Assembly: GCF_021026345.1 (NCBI RefSeq)
Contig: NZ_JAJNCZ010000006.1
Coordinates: forward strand, 62,001 to 126,000
Reading direction: 5' to 3'
From: Rhizobium sp. GN54
Lineage (GTDB): Bacteria > Pseudomonadota > Alphaproteobacteria > Rhizobiales > Rhizobiaceae
Length of the DNA stretch: 64,000 bases
Part shown: positions 53,329 to 63,939 of the stretch, piece after piece
How positions within the stretch are numbered: position 1 is the stretch's first letter
Layout: each line of letters opens with the position of its first letter
Made by a program: the position numbers and the translations under genes
The notes under the pieces: model-generated
Database searches by the model: none
What the model was told of the DNA's origin: nothing
Seen by the model: the letters and a program-made list of their open reading frames with translations, nothing else

Positions 53329-53892
53329 ATGGCCCTCATCAACACCCCCATCAAGCCGTTCAAGGCACAGGCCTTCAAGCAGGGCAAGTTCATCGAAGTG
53401 ACCGAAGCCGACATCCAGGGCAAGTGGGCCGTCTTCTTCTTCTATCCCGCCGATTTCACCTTCGTCTGCCCGACCGAGCTCGGTGACGTCGCCGACCACT
53501 ATGCCGAACTGCAGCGTCTCGGCGTCGAGGTCTTCTCGGTTTCCACCGACACGCACTTCACCCACAAGGCCTGGCATGACAGCTCCGAGACCATCGGCAA
53601 GATCCAGTATGCGATGATCGGTGACCCGACCGGCACGATCACCCGCAACTTCGACGTCATGCGCGAAGGCGAAGGCCTCGCCGACCGCGGCACCTTCATC
53701 GTCGATCCCGATGGCATCATCCAGGCGATGGAGATCACCGCCGAAGGCATCGGCCGCAACGCCGCCGACCTGTTGCGCAAGATCAAGGCGGCGCAGTACG
53801 TGCGCGCGCATCCGGGCGAAGTCTGCCCGGCCAAGTGGGAAGAGGGCGAAAAGACGCTCGCTCCCTCGCTGCACCTCGTTGGCAAGATCTGA
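53329..53892 (+). CDS. ahpC: AhpC, alkyl hydroperoxide reductase peroxiredoxin
   Basis: The 187-aa typical 2-Cys peroxiredoxin reduces hydrogen peroxide and organic hydroperoxides. The peroxidatic Cys47 lies in FVCPTE and the resolving Cys166 in EVCPAKW, as in the enterobacterial enzyme, which also has 187 residues. ACAGGAG precedes the ATG at 53329. It is reduced by AhpF, encoded next. Expression is probably induced by peroxide through the upstream OxyR site. Confidence 0.97.
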   Translation: MALINTPIKPFKAQAFKQGKFIEVTEADIQGKWAVFFFYPADFTFVCPTELGDVADHYAELQRLGVEVFSVSTDTHFTHKAWHDSSETIGKIQYAMIGDPTGTITRNFDVMREGEGLADRGTFIVDPDGIIQAMEITAEGIGRNAADLLRKIKAAQYVRAHPGEVCPAKWEEGEKTLAPSLHLVGKI

Positions 53893-53999
53893 TTTCGAAT
53901 GACGGCTGCCCCTCCGGCCGGTTCGGAGGGGTGGTCTTATCCCGCCATATTCCCCAAGGGGCCGTGGCTGCAGTCTATACGCTTAGAGTGGAGTGCCCG

Positions 54000-55580
54000 A
54001 TGCTCGACGAAACCCTGAAATCCCAACTCAAGGCCTATCTCGAAAAGGTCGTTCGCCCGATCGAGATCGTCGCCTCCGTCAACGACGGGGCGAAGTCGAA
54101 GGAAATGATGGAGCTCCTGAACGCCCTGGTCGGCCTCTGCGACAAGATCACCGTGACCGAGCGCCGCGACGACGGCGAGCGGGCGCCGTCGTTCGCGCTG
54201 AACAGCCCCGGGCACGACATCAGCCTGCGTTTCGCCGGCATCCCGATGGGCCACGAGTTCACCTCGCTGGTGCTGGCGCTGCTGCAGGTCGGCGGCCATC
54301 CGCCGCGCACCGAGCAGGCCATCATCGACCAGATCCGCGATCTCGACGGCGAACTGACCTTCGAGAGCTATTTCTCGCTCTCCTGCCAGAACTGCCCCGA
54401 CGTGGTGCAGGCGTTGAACCTGATGGCGGTGCTGAACCCGCGCATCAGGCATGTGGCGATCGACGGCGGCGTGTTCCCCTCGGAAGTCGAAAGCCGGCAG
54501 GTCATGTCGGTTCCGACCGTCTACCTGAACGGCGCGCTGTTTGGTCAAGGCCGGATGGAGATCGAGGAAATCGTCGCCCGGCTCGATACCAATTCGGCCG
54601 CCCGTGCCGCCGAGAAGCTCAACACCCGTGACGCCTACGAGGTCCTCGTGATCGGCGGCGGACCCGCAGGGGCGGCGGCTGCGATCTATGCCGCGCGCAA
54701 GGGCATCCGCACCGGCATCGCCGCCGAGCGCTTCGGTGGCCAGGTGCTCGACACCATGTCGATCGAGAACTTCATCTCCGTCCGCCACACCGAGGGCCCG
54801 CAGCTTGCCGCCTCGCTCGAAGAGCACGTGCGCGAGTACGACGTCGACATCATGAACCTGCAGCGGGCCGAGAAGCTGATCCCCGGCGACGGCGAGATCG
54901 CGGTCGAGCTCGCCAACGGTGCGACGTTGCGTTCGAAGACCGTCATCCTCTCCACCGGCGCCCGCTGGCGGCAGATGGGCGTGCCCGGCGAGGATCACTA
55001 TCGCAACAAGGGCGTCGCCTATTGCCCGCATTGCGACGGCCCGTTGTTCAAGGGCAAGCGCGTGGCGGTCATCGGCGGCGGCAATTCCGGCGTGGAGGCA
55101 GCGATCGACCTCGCCAATATCGTCAGCCACGTGACGCTGATCGAGTTCGACAACAAGCTGCGCGCCGACGACGTGCTGCAGCGCAAGCTGCGCAGCCTGC
55201 CGAACGTCGACATCCTGCTCTCGGCGAAGACGACCGAGGTTCTGGGCGACGGCCAGAAGGTGACGGGTCTCACCTACGAGAACCGCATCGCCGGCCAGCG
55301 CCACACGCTCGCCCTCGAAGGCATCTTCGTCCAGATCGGCCTGCTGCCGAACACGGAGTGGCTGAAGGGCACGGTGGAGCTGTCCTCGCGCGGCGAGATC
55401 GTCGTCGACCACCACGGGCAGACTTCGGTACCCGGCGTGTTCGCCGCCGGCGACTGCACGACCGTCCCTTACAAGCAGATCGTGATCGCGGTCGGCGAGG
55501 GGGCCAAGGCCTCGCTCGCGGCGTTCGACCATCTGATGCGGACGTCCGCCCCCGAGACGGATTCCGCCAAGGCAGCCTGA
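54000..55580 (+). CDS. ahpF: AhpF, NADH-dependent peroxiredoxin reductase
   Basis: The 526-aa flavoprotein transfers electrons from NADH to AhpC. It has an N-terminal double thioredoxin-like domain with the dithiol CQNC (Cys129, Cys132), an FAD motif [19 protein letters not shown] near residue 218, and the thioredoxin-reductase-type active site YCPHCDGP. The second nucleotide motif is [17 protein letters not shown]. Length is normal. It follows ahpC after 107 bases. Confidence 0.97.
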   Translation: MLDETLKSQLKAYLEKVVRPIEIVASVNDGAKSKEMMELLNALVGLCDKITVTERRDDGERAPSFALNSPGHDISLRFAGIPMGHEFTSLVLALLQVGGHPPRTEQAIIDQIRDLDGELTFESYFSLSCQNCPDVVQALNLMAVLNPRIRHVAIDGGVFPSEVESRQVMSVPTVYLNGALFGQGRMEIEEIVARLDTNSAARAAEKLNTRDAYEVLVIGGGPAGAAAAIYAARKGIRTGIAAERFGGQVLDTMSIENFISVRHTEGPQLAASLEEHVREYDVDIMNLQRAEKLIPGDGEIAVELANGATLRSKTVILSTGARWRQMGVPGEDHYRNKGVAYCPHCDGPLFKGKRVAVIGGGNSGVEAAIDLANIVSHVTLIEFDNKLRADDVLQRKLRSLPNVDILLSAKTTEVLGDGQKVTGLTYENRIAGQRHTLALEGIFVQIGLLPNTEWLKGTVELSSRGEIVVDHHGQTSVPGVFAAGDCTTVPYKQIVIAVGEGAKASLAAFDHLMRTSAPETDSAKAA

Positions 55581-55691
55581 TGCTGCTCCAGGCCGCGTCG
55601 GTAAGGCGCGGCGTACCTTCAAGATGGCCCTGAAGCGGCGCCGCGGGGACCCGTCGCGAGACCTGCGGGCCGCATACGGATCGAATCCTTC

Positions 55692-56609
55692 ATGACGCTG
55701 CGCGAGCTGGAATACCTGATCGCCCTCGCCGACCACCGGCATTTCGGCCGGGCCGCCGAGGCTTGCCATGTCAGCCAGCCGACGCTGTCCATGCAGATCC
55801 GCAAGCTGGAGGAAGACCTTGGCGCACCGCTGATCGAGCGGTCGCCGAGGTCCGTCATGCTGACGCCGTTCGGACGCGACGTCGTGGCGCGTGCGCGGCG
55901 GATCATGACCGAGGTCGGCGAGATGCGCCGCTCGGCGATGAGCTGCCGCAATCCGGAGACGGGCTCGCTGCGGCTCGGCATTTTCCCCACGCTCGGCCCC
56001 TATCTCCTCCCGCACGTCGTGCCCCGCATCCGCGCGCGCTATCCGAAGCTGGAACTGCTGCTGTTCGAGGAGAAGAGCGAGAGCCTGATGGCGCGACTGC
56101 GCGAGGGCAAGCTCGACGCCGTGTTGCTGGCGCTTCCGGTCGACGACGAGCGGCTGCAGGCGGAATTTCTGTTCGAGGAGCCGTTCCTGCTCGCCGTGCC
56201 GGCGACGCACGATCTGGCAAGGCGCAGTTGCCTCGCGCTCGACGAACTCTCCGGCTACGACCTGATGCTTCTGGAAGAGGGGCATTGCCTGCGCGACCAG
56301 GCCCTCGACGTCTGCCGTGCCTCGGGCGCGGCCGAGCGCGGCTCGTTCCGGGCCACGAGCCTGGAGACGCTGCGGCAGATGGTCGGCGCCGATGTCGGCA
56401 TGACGCTCCTGCCGGAGCTCGCCACGCGGTCCCCCGCCTCGGACCATATCCGGATCCTGCGCTTCCAGAACGCGGCCCCGAGCCGCCAGATCGCGCTGTG
56501 CTGGCGCAGGAGTTCGGCGCTGGGCGACTTCCTGAAGGACATGGCCCTGCTTTTGCGCGAGGTCTCGCAAGCCCTTCTTGTCGACGAACTTATGGACAAG
56601 GCGGGCTGA
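55692..56609 (+). CDS. oxyR: OxyR, peroxide-sensing LysR-type regulator
   Basis: The 305-aa regulator has a LysR helix-turn-helix (HFGRAAEACHVSQPTLSMQIRKLEEDLG) and the peroxide-sensing cysteines at exactly positions 199 (EEGHCLRDQ) and 208 (ALDVCRA), as in E. coli OxyR. Hydrogen peroxide forms a disulfide between them and activates transcription. It lies 111 bases after ahpF on the same strand, rather than divergent from a catalase gene. Its target site is in front of ahpC. Confidence 0.95.
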   Translation: MTLRELEYLIALADHRHFGRAAEACHVSQPTLSMQIRKLEEDLGAPLIERSPRSVMLTPFGRDVVARARRIMTEVGEMRRSAMSCRNPETGSLRLGIFPTLGPYLLPHVVPRIRARYPKLELLLFEEKSESLMARLREGKLDAVLLALPVDDERLQAEFLFEEPFLLAVPATHDLARRSCLALDELSGYDLMLLEEGHCLRDQALDVCRASGAAERGSFRATSLETLRQMVGADVGMTLLPELATRSPASDHIRILRFQNAAPSRQIALCWRRSSALGDFLKDMALLLREVSQALLVDELMDKAG

Positions 56610-56686
56610 AGCCGATTCAGCTCGCACAAGAGCGCGCTTGCCCGATCAGGCTCGGATCGCGCGATCCGGCGCATAGGGCGCCACCG

Positions 56687-58552
56687 TCACCGAGCAAGCG
56701 CCACTGTCAGGGTCGCGTAAGGGGAAAGCTCAGCGTCGGTCCGGGCTGGATGATCTGCCGGTTGCAAACCGCGGAGATCGACGGTCTTGACTGCCGGCGT
56801 CAGGTTGACGAGATGCAGGGTCGGGCCATCGGCGGCTTCGGCGACGAAGGCGAGCACTTGCGAGGGTGCGGAGGAGACGCAGGACTGCCACGGCGCGCCG
56901 GCGAGCCCGGCCAATGTCCTGACGGTCCGCGAAAGCGGCCGCTCGCTGCCTTCCGGGGTCGGTTCGTCGCGGCCGGCGACCAGGCCGAACGGGCCGCTCA
57001 GGGCGGACAGCGTCAGGCATTCGAGACCCGCCTCGAGCACCCGGATGGCATAGCCGAGCGCGAACGCTTCGGCGAAGAGCCCGTTGTGGCGCGGATCGCG
57101 GTTGGCCATCGGGATGCGGCCGAGGCCGGGATTGTCCATCGTCCGGCTGCCATAGGGGTTCTGCCGCATCGGAATGGTGGACGGGCCGATGCGGTAGGGC
57201 ATGTCGCCATAGATCGCCCGCACCGACCGGGTGATGAAGGGCAGGGCCTCGAGTGTCTGCATGATGCTGAGGTCGTCGGCGGCATGGACGATCGGGTTCG
57301 TGCAATGCGAAATGAGGGAAAGCCTCTCGGGAGGCACGCGCTTGCGGTTCAGCTCGGTGAAATAGCTGAGCATGCCGCCGCCGATCCGGATGCCCGGGAA
57401 GGCCGCATGGGCGGCAGCATAAACCTCATCGAGGGGCGGGCATTCCGGCCATTTGCTGCCGGGCGGCGTCGACTGGCGATCGACGGACGGGGAGATGACG
57501 ATCGCATCGGGAGCAAACCCGGCGGAATGCATCTGCCGGGCGATCTCCAGCGTCTCCTCCGCCGGCGCCTCGCGGCAGGGCAGGGCGATTTCCAGCGTCG
57601 TGCGGCCGGGATGCAGCGCTGCAAGTTCCGCGAAGTCCCTCAGCGCCTCCAGCCCGTGCCCGGCACCCGGGTCGAAGTGGAAGAGAAGCTCCTGGGGACC
57701 GATCTCGGCCATCAGCGCGCGGGCGGCGAGTGTCGCCTTCGCTTCCTCCGGCGTTATGACGAGACCGATCGCGGGCATCCGGCCCCGGTGCTGTCCCAGG
57801 TGAATGGTCACCGGCTCATGGCCGCCGTTTGTCCTCGTGGCCTTGGCCTCGCGGCGGTCCCGAATGGAGAGGACGATCTGCTGCTGCACGGGTTCTCCGG
57901 CCTGGATCTTGTAGGGCCAGGGGAGTGCCAGCGGACGGACATAGGTCTTGTAGGAGGCGTCAGACCAGTTGCGCTGGTCCTCCATCTCGAAGGTATCGCC
58001 TTCCATCCGGCATTCGGCCACGACACCGTCGGCGACGGTGTGGGTGATGGCGCGCATGTCCTTGAACGGCTGCCACGGCTCGATCAGGTCCGGAAAGACG
58101 GTTTCGTCACGGTGGCCGTCCACGTGCTCGACCATGGCCGGCTCGCCGGCTATGCCGTCGATCGGGTGGAGAATGCAGAAGCCGCAGCGGTTGGTCTCGA
58201 AACCGGTCGCCGACTGCGCCTTCGATTCGAAGGTCAGGCGCCCTTCCGATGCGGCGATGCGCACGTCGATCGCAAGCACGCTTCCGCCCGGTCCCTCGCA
58301 ATGGGCGCGATAGGAGACGATGAAGGCCTCGTCGCGCTGTTGTATCTCCAGGTCTTCGATCCTGGGGCTGTAGGTGCCCCAGTCGCGATCGCGAACGAGA
58401 TAGGAGATGGCGCGAAGGACCTCGACGCCGTCATAGGTGATGGTGCGGAGATTGCCGTCTGCGAGGTCCGCCGAAAGCCGGCCTGCGACCAGCCGGACCG
58501 GCGCCCCCTCGGCTTCATGCGTGCCATAGAGCAGAAACGGCGCCGTGCTCAT
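56687..58552 (-). CDS. apnL: D-apionate lactonase homologue
   Basis: The 621-aa protein matches, as I recall, the D-apionate lactonase family defined with the D-apiose pathways: it has the same size and lies next to the apiose dehydrogenase homologue and a sugar ABC importer. Visible blocks are YGTHEAEGAPVRLVAGRLSA at the N-terminus and DDLSIMQTLEALPFITRSVRAIYGDMPYRIGPSTI near residue 420, described by position. There is no signal peptide. It would open D-apionolactone to D-apionate. It overlaps the dehydrogenase gene by ATGA and ends the operon. Confidence 0.78.
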   Translation of the reverse strand: MSTAPFLLYGTHEAEGAPVRLVAGRLSADLADGNLRTITYDGVEVLRAISYLVRDRDWGTYSPRIEDLEIQQRDEAFIVSYRAHCEGPGGSVLAIDVRIAASEGRLTFESKAQSATGFETNRCGFCILHPIDGIAGEPAMVEHVDGHRDETVFPDLIEPWQPFKDMRAITHTVADGVVAECRMEGDTFEMEDQRNWSDASYKTYVRPLALPWPYKIQAGEPVQQQIVLSIRDRREAKATRTNGGHEPVTIHLGQHRGRMPAIGLVITPEEAKATLAARALMAEIGPQELLFHFDPGAGHGLEALRDFAELAALHPGRTTLEIALPCREAPAEETLEIARQMHSAGFAPDAIVISPSVDRQSTPPGSKWPECPPLDEVYAAAHAAFPGIRIGGGMLSYFTELNRKRVPPERLSLISHCTNPIVHAADDLSIMQTLEALPFITRSVRAIYGDMPYRIGPSTIPMRQNPYGSRTMDNPGLGRIPMANRDPRHNGLFAEAFALGYAIRVLEAGLECLTLSALSGPFGLVAGRDEPTPEGSERPLSRTVRTLAGLAGAPWQSCVSSAPSQVLAFVAEAADGPTLHLVNLTPAVKTVDLRGLQPADHPARTDAELSPYATLTVALAR

Positions 58553-59583
58553 TTCAACAGCGCCCCGATGTCCACCGGACGGCCGGAGGCCGCGCTCTCA
58601 TAGGCTGCCTCGACCAGCGCGAAGGTCTTCAGGTTGTCCGCGCCCGAGGTGGACGGTTCGCCGCCGTCCCGCAGTCGTTCGGCCCAGTGCTTCTGGATCG
58701 CAAAGACGCTTTCCTGGATGTTGTGCCAGGGCCGCGAGGCCCAGGAGAGAAGCTTCGGCGAGACATCGGTGATGGTGGTGCCGGCCGCGTTGCTGATCTC
58801 GAGGCGGTAGCCTTGTGACAGGCGGATCGTGCCTTTGGTACCGTCGAGTTCGATCAGGGTCTCGGGGAAGGGCTCCGTGCCAAGTTTCGTCGCATAGCTG
58901 ACGTCGACGATGGACGTCGCGCCGGCCTCATGGTCGAGCAGGATCGTCGCCACGTCCTCGCCCTTGATGTCAGGGTTGACGCGCCTGGTCCGCGCCGTCA
59001 GGCTCTTCACGTCGCCGAGGATATAGCGGGCGATGTCGAGCGTATGGATGCCGAGATCCTCGATGATGAAGCGCTCGCCCTCGGCGAGATAGGGCTGGCC
59101 GGAGAAGACGTCGTAGCCCGAGCGGAAGGAGAAGCGACCCCAGAAGGGCTCGCCGATCGCGCCCGCGTCGAGCGCCTTGCGGACCGCCTGGATCGGCGTC
59201 TGCCAGCGGAAGTTCTCGTGCACCATCAGCGGAATGCCGGCGGCGCGGCAGGCGGCGACCATGGCCTTTGCGTCCGACAGGGTCCTGGCGAAAGGCTTCT
59301 GGCAGATCGCCGGCACCTTGTGCTGGGCAGCCAGCTCGACGAGCGCCCGATGGCTCTGGACGGTGGTGGCGATATCGACGAAGTCGAAGCCGCCATCGGC
59401 AAACATCTGTGCTGCGTCCGTATAGCGGCGCGCGATGCCGAACTGGTCGCCGACGATTGCGAGCCGCTCCGGGTCGCGGTCGCAGATGGCGACGATCCCG
59501 GCACCCTCGACATCGTTCCAGGCGTGCATCTGGTTGACGGCGAAGAAGCCGCAGCCGATCAGGGCACCACGAAGTTCTTGCAT
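58549..59583 (-). CDS. apdH: D-apiose dehydrogenase homologue (Gfo/Idh/MocA family)
   Basis: The 344-aa NAD-dependent dehydrogenase has a dinucleotide motif LIGCGFFAVNQMHAW near residue 8, CQKPFARTL (catalytic Lys) near 93, and EDLGIHTLDIARYILGD (active-site His) near 175. In the D-apiose oxidative pathway an enzyme of this family makes D-apionolactone. Coupling to the lactonase by ATGA supports this call. Other sugars remain possible without biochemical data. Confidence 0.8.
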   Translation of the reverse strand: MQELRGALIGCGFFAVNQMHAWNDVEGAGIVAICDRDPERLAIVGDQFGIARRYTDAAQMFADGGFDFVDIATTVQSHRALVELAAQHKVPAICQKPFARTLSDAKAMVAACRAAGIPLMVHENFRWQTPIQAVRKALDAGAIGEPFWGRFSFRSGYDVFSGQPYLAEGERFIIEDLGIHTLDIARYILGDVKSLTARTRRVNPDIKGEDVATILLDHEAGATSIVDVSYATKLGTEPFPETLIELDGTKGTIRLSQGYRLEISNAAGTTITDVSPKLLSWASRPWHNIQESVFAIQKHWAERLRDGGEPSTSGADNLKTFALVEAAYESAASGRPVDIGALLK

Positions 59584-59587
59584 GCCG

Positions 59588-60652
59588 TCAGTCCTTCTTG
59601 GCGAGCTGCATCAGGGCGACCCGCTGCTGCAGGCGCCGCTGGGCCTGGTCCACGACCACTGCCACGATGATCACGATACCCTTGATGACCATCTGCCAGA
59701 AGGAGGAAACGCCCATCATGACGAGGCCGTCCGACAGGATGCCGATGACGAAGGCGCCGATGATGGTTCCGCCGATCGTGCCGCGGCCGCCGGACATCGA
59801 GGTGCCGCCGAGGACGGCCGCCGCAATGGCGTTGAGCTCGAAGGAGTTGCCGGTCGCCGGATGCGCAGCCATCAGCTCCGACGAGATGACGATGCCGACG
59901 ATGGCGGCGCAGAAGCCGGAGAACATGTAGACGAACATCTTCACGCGGTCGACCTTGATACCCGACATGCGCGCGGCGCGCTCGTTGCCGCCGACGGCGA
60001 AGATCTGGCGGCCGATCGGCGTGTATTTCGCGATATAGGCCGCAGCCAGCGCCACGATCACCAGAATCCACACCGAGACGGGCAGGCCGAGGATCCGGCC
60101 CGAGCCGAGGAAGGCAAAGCCGGTGGTGCCGAGATCCGGGTTGCCCTGGAGGTTCGGGAAGGTCTGTCCGCCGGAGGACAGGAGTGCCAGGCCGCGGGCG
60201 ACGTAGAGCGTGCCGAGCGTCGCGATGAACGGCGCCACGTTGAGCTTGGTGATCAGCAGGCCGTTGACTGCGCCGATCGCGATCCCGACGAGCAGGGTGA
60301 TGGCGGCGACCTCAAAGATGTTGAAGTACATCGTGTAGCCGATCTGCAGGTCGATGCCGTACAGGATCAGCCCGCCGGCGACCATGCCGCAGAGGCCGAC
60401 GATCGAGCCGACGGAAAGGTCGATGCCGCCGGTGATGATGACGAAGGTCATGCCCATCGCGAGGAACGCGTTGAGCGCCACGTGCTTCGACATCAGGATG
60501 AGGTTCGCGGTCGACAGGAAGTTCGGCGCGAAGACCGAGAAGAAGGCGATCACGGCGAAGAGCGCGATGAAGGTGCGAAGCTTCATCAGGGTCAGGAGCA
60601 TCGAGCCGCCGTCGCCGGCCTGGGTGTTCTGGGTCGTGGTTACGGTGCTCAT
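59588..60652 (-). CDS. Sugar ABC transporter permease, CUT2 (RbsC) type
   Basis: The 354-aa permease has ten or so helices and the BPD_transp_2 pattern: MGMTFVIITGGIDLSVGSIVGL near residue 75, NVAPFIATLGTLYVARGLALL near 145 and GGTSMSGGRGTIGGTIIGAF near 270. The ATG at 60652 overlaps the ATPase stop (TGATG). It forms the channel of the apiose-type importer. Confidence 0.94.
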   Translation of the reverse strand: MSTVTTTQNTQAGDGGSMLLTLMKLRTFIALFAVIAFFSVFAPNFLSTANLILMSKHVALNAFLAMGMTFVIITGGIDLSVGSIVGLCGMVAGGLILYGIDLQIGYTMYFNIFEVAAITLLVGIAIGAVNGLLITKLNVAPFIATLGTLYVARGLALLSSGGQTFPNLQGNPDLGTTGFAFLGSGRILGLPVSVWILVIVALAAAYIAKYTPIGRQIFAVGGNERAARMSGIKVDRVKMFVYMFSGFCAAIVGIVISSELMAAHPATGNSFELNAIAAAVLGGTSMSGGRGTIGGTIIGAFVIGILSDGLVMMGVSSFWQMVIKGIVIIVAVVVDQAQRRLQQRVALMQLAKKD

Positions 60653-62196
60653 CACGCGACTTCCCTTGTGGATTTGTGTCCCTCGGATGCGGCCTTGACG
60701 ATGAGTTCCTCGGTCGCGTCCGCCCGGTCGAATATCTTGGTGATCCTGCCGTTGCTCATGACGGCGATCCGGTCGGACAGCGCCATGACCTCTTCGAGAT
60801 CGGAGGTCGAAAACAGGATGGCGAGGCCTTCGCCGGCGAGCCGGCGCATAGTGCGAAACACGTCAGCCTTGGCGCCGACATCGATGCCACGGCTCGGCTC
60901 GTCCATCAGGAGCACTTTCGGATTGGTCATCAGCGCCTTGCCAATGACCACTTTCTGCTGGTTGCCGCCGGACATCGAGGTGACGTCGAAATCCGGGTTC
61001 GGCGCCTTGATGGAAAGATCGCGGATTGCATCGCGGATCGCGCTTTGCTCGCGGTCGCCGCGAATGTGGAAGCCGAAGCGCGTCAGTTTCTCGAGGCTGG
61101 CGAGGGTCAGGTTTGCCGCAATAGAAAGCACCTGGACAAGGCCTTCGCGCTGCCGGTCCTCCGGGATCAACGCCAGACCGCGCTTGATGCGCGCCGGCGT
61201 GTCGCGCTCGACGACCTCCTTGCCGGCGACGAAGACCTTGCCGGTCGAGTGCGGATGCTGGCCTATGACGCATTCGAAGAATTCGCTGCGTCCGGCGCCC
61301 ATCAGCCCGTAGATGCCGAGCACCTCGCCGGCGCGGACCGAGATCGACAGGTGGTCGACGGCGAGCCCTCCGGTCTTGCGCGGCAGGCTGATTTCCTCGG
61401 CGCGGAAGGCCTCGTCGCCCAGCTTGTGATCGACCGATTTGGCGAAGTCCTTGGCGTCCGAGCCGATCATCGAGCGGACGATCCACTTGGTGTCGATGTC
61501 CTTGACCATGGCCTGCCCGGTGATCTGGCCGTCGCGCAGGACCGTAATATAGTCGCCGATCCGCATCAGCTCTTCCAGCCGGTGCGAAATGTAGACGATC
61601 GCCACCCCTTGCGCCTTCAGCTCGCCGATCACCTTGAACAGGATGTCGACCTCGGCAGCCGACAGTGCCGAGGTCGGCTCGTCGAGGATCAGGATGCGGG
61701 TGTCAAGCGAGATCGCCTTGGCGATCTCGACGAGTTGCTGCTGGCCGATCGGCAGGTCTTCTACCATGGTCTCGGCACTGATGCCGGCATCCAGCTTGTC
61801 GAGAAAATGGTTGGCCTTCTCCACCTGTGCCTTGTGGTCGATCCCGCGGATACCGCGGATGATTTCACGGGTGGCAAAGATGTTTTCGGCGACCGAGAGG
61901 TTGCCGAACAGGTTCAGCTCCTGGAACACCATGCCGATGCCGTGCTTCTGCGCATCGGCCGGCGAATTGAACTCCACTTCCTTGCCGTCGAGCAGGATGC
62001 GGCCGAGCGACGGCTTCTCGACGCCGGCGATCATGCGCATCAGCGTCGACTTGCCGGCGCCGTTTTCGCCGACGAGCACGTTCACCGCGCCCCGCCGCAG
62101 CGCCAGGTTGGCGTGCTTGACGGCGACGATGCCCGAATAGACCTTCGTCACGTCGTCCAGCCTGAGGATGATGTCGCCTTCGTCGATCTCGGCCAT
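60652..62196 (-). CDS. Sugar ABC transporter ATPase with two ABC domains, CUT2 (RbsA) type
   Basis: The 514-aa ATPase carries two ABC domains in tandem. The first has Walker A VGENGAGKSTLMR near residue 37, the signature LPIGQQQLVEIAKAI and Walker B LILDEPTSALS. The second has a degenerate Walker A (GLMGAGRSEFFE) as in RbsA, with MSGGNQQKVVIGKAL and LLMDEPSRGID. I chose the ATG at 62196 with GGTGG upstream; a GTG at 62205 would add three residues. The start lies close to the DUF2291 stop. Confidence 0.94.
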   Translation of the reverse strand: MAEIDEGDIILRLDDVTKVYSGIVAVKHANLALRRGAVNVLVGENGAGKSTLMRMIAGVEKPSLGRILLDGKEVEFNSPADAQKHGIGMVFQELNLFGNLSVAENIFATREIIRGIRGIDHKAQVEKANHFLDKLDAGISAETMVEDLPIGQQQLVEIAKAISLDTRILILDEPTSALSAAEVDILFKVIGELKAQGVAIVYISHRLEELMRIGDYITVLRDGQITGQAMVKDIDTKWIVRSMIGSDAKDFAKSVDHKLGDEAFRAEEISLPRKTGGLAVDHLSISVRAGEVLGIYGLMGAGRSEFFECVIGQHPHSTGKVFVAGKEVVERDTPARIKRGLALIPEDRQREGLVQVLSIAANLTLASLEKLTRFGFHIRGDREQSAIRDAIRDLSIKAPNPDFDVTSMSGGNQQKVVIGKALMTNPKVLLMDEPSRGIDVGAKADVFRTMRRLAGEGLAILFSTSDLEEVMALSDRIAVMSNGRITKIFDRADATEELIVKAASEGHKSTREVA

Positions 62197-62197
62197 C

Positions 62198-62842
62198 TCA
62201 GCCACCGATCGTGATCGTTGCAGGGGTCAGAAGCGGCAGCTGTCCCTTGGAGGGAAGCGGATAGGCGCCGACGGCCTCGACCTTCTGGCCCTCCAGCGCC
62301 TCCCGCGGCAGCTTATCCAGCGTCACCGCATTGAGGTGGTTGTTGAAGGCCTTGCCGAACTCGGCCCACTGGATCTGGTTCTTGAATTCGTTGAAGTTGA
62401 CGAAGTCGAGGCTGTCGCGGATCGCCGTGCCGCGGATGACCGGGCCGATCTGGATGCGCACGTCGGCCTTGCCGTCGCCGTCGATGTCGGTATCGAGATA
62501 GGCGGCGCGCGACTTGGTCTCGGCCTTGACGACGGTGCCGGAGACCTTCGCCGCATAGGTCCAGGGCGCGCTGCCCTGTTCTTCCTTGTGGCCGTATTTG
62601 GCGCCGGCCGCATCGGGGTCGCTGCCTGCCAGTGCCGCGACCTCCTGGAAGGGGCCTGCGCGCTGGTCGAGGAACGGGATCACCTTCTCGTCCCATAGCT
62701 CGGCTGCCTGCCGCTCCGGGTTGAAGCCGCCGCTGGCCGCTTCGGCCGCCTCTTCGGCGGTCGGTGTCTTGATGATCTTGCAGCCGGACAAAGCCAGCGC
62801 CAGCGCGGCCGCCGTCAGCGTCGCAGTCCGGACAAATGCCAT
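62198..62842 (-). CDS. DUF2291 lipoprotein of a sugar ABC operon
   Basis: The 214-aa protein has a lipoprotein signal peptide ending in LALSGC (Cys near residue 21) and the DUF2291 pattern, with WTYAAKVSGTVVKAETKSRAAYLDTDIDGDGKAD near the middle. DUF2291 proteins occur in CUT2 sugar transporter operons of Rhizobiales, but their role is not known to me. It lies between the binding-protein and ATPase genes, so it may assist ligand capture. The ATG at 62842 has GGAG eight bases upstream. Confidence 0.85.
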   Translation of the reverse strand: MAFVRTATLTAAALALALSGCKIIKTPTAEEAAEAASGGFNPERQAAELWDEKVIPFLDQRAGPFQEVAALAGSDPDAAGAKYGHKEEQGSAPWTYAAKVSGTVVKAETKSRAAYLDTDIDGDGKADVRIQIGPVIRGTAIRDSLDFVNFNEFKNQIQWAEFGKAFNNHLNAVTLDKLPREALEGQKVEAVGAYPLPSKGQLPLLTPATITIGG

Positions 62843-62871
62843 GGAACGCACTCCGTCATGTCGATATGCGA

Positions 62872-62901
62872 CTTGCGAGGCGGATCGCTCCGCCTCGCAA
62901 G
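62872..62901 (-). terminator. Strong hairpin after the sugar-binding protein gene
   Basis: CTTGCGAGGCGGA and TCCGCCTCGCAAG form a perfect 13-bp stem with the loop TCGC, 16 bases after the binding-protein stop. No T run follows. It probably protects the binding-protein mRNA and reduces downstream expression. Confidence 0.75.
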
Positions 62902-62917
62902 CTCGTCCTGGGAGGAT

Positions 62918-63895
<978 letters not shown>

Positions 63896-63910
63896 TCAGC
63901 GGGGCGAAAA

Positions 63911-63932
63911 GGGAGGGGCCTTGGCCCCTCCC
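63911..63932 (-). terminator. Hairpin between the partial gene and the sugar-binding protein gene
   Basis: GGGAGGGGCC and GGCCCCTCCC form a perfect ten-bp repeat around TT, eight bases after the stop of the partial upstream gene. It could end or attenuate the upstream transcript. Confidence 0.6.
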
Positions 63933-63939
63933 GAGGGCA

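Noticed and set aside
53937-56627. An 896-codon open frame on the minus strand opposite ahpF and oxyR
   Set aside because: It is the mirror of two well-identified genes. High third-position GC keeps the antisense frame open, and the product shows no family resemblance and a His/Arg/Gly-biased composition.
55763-58603. A 946-codon plus-strand frame across oxyR and opposite the apionate lactonase gene
   Set aside because: It runs out of frame over oxyR and antisense over the lactonase gene. The composition is repetitive and typical of GC-driven shadow frames.
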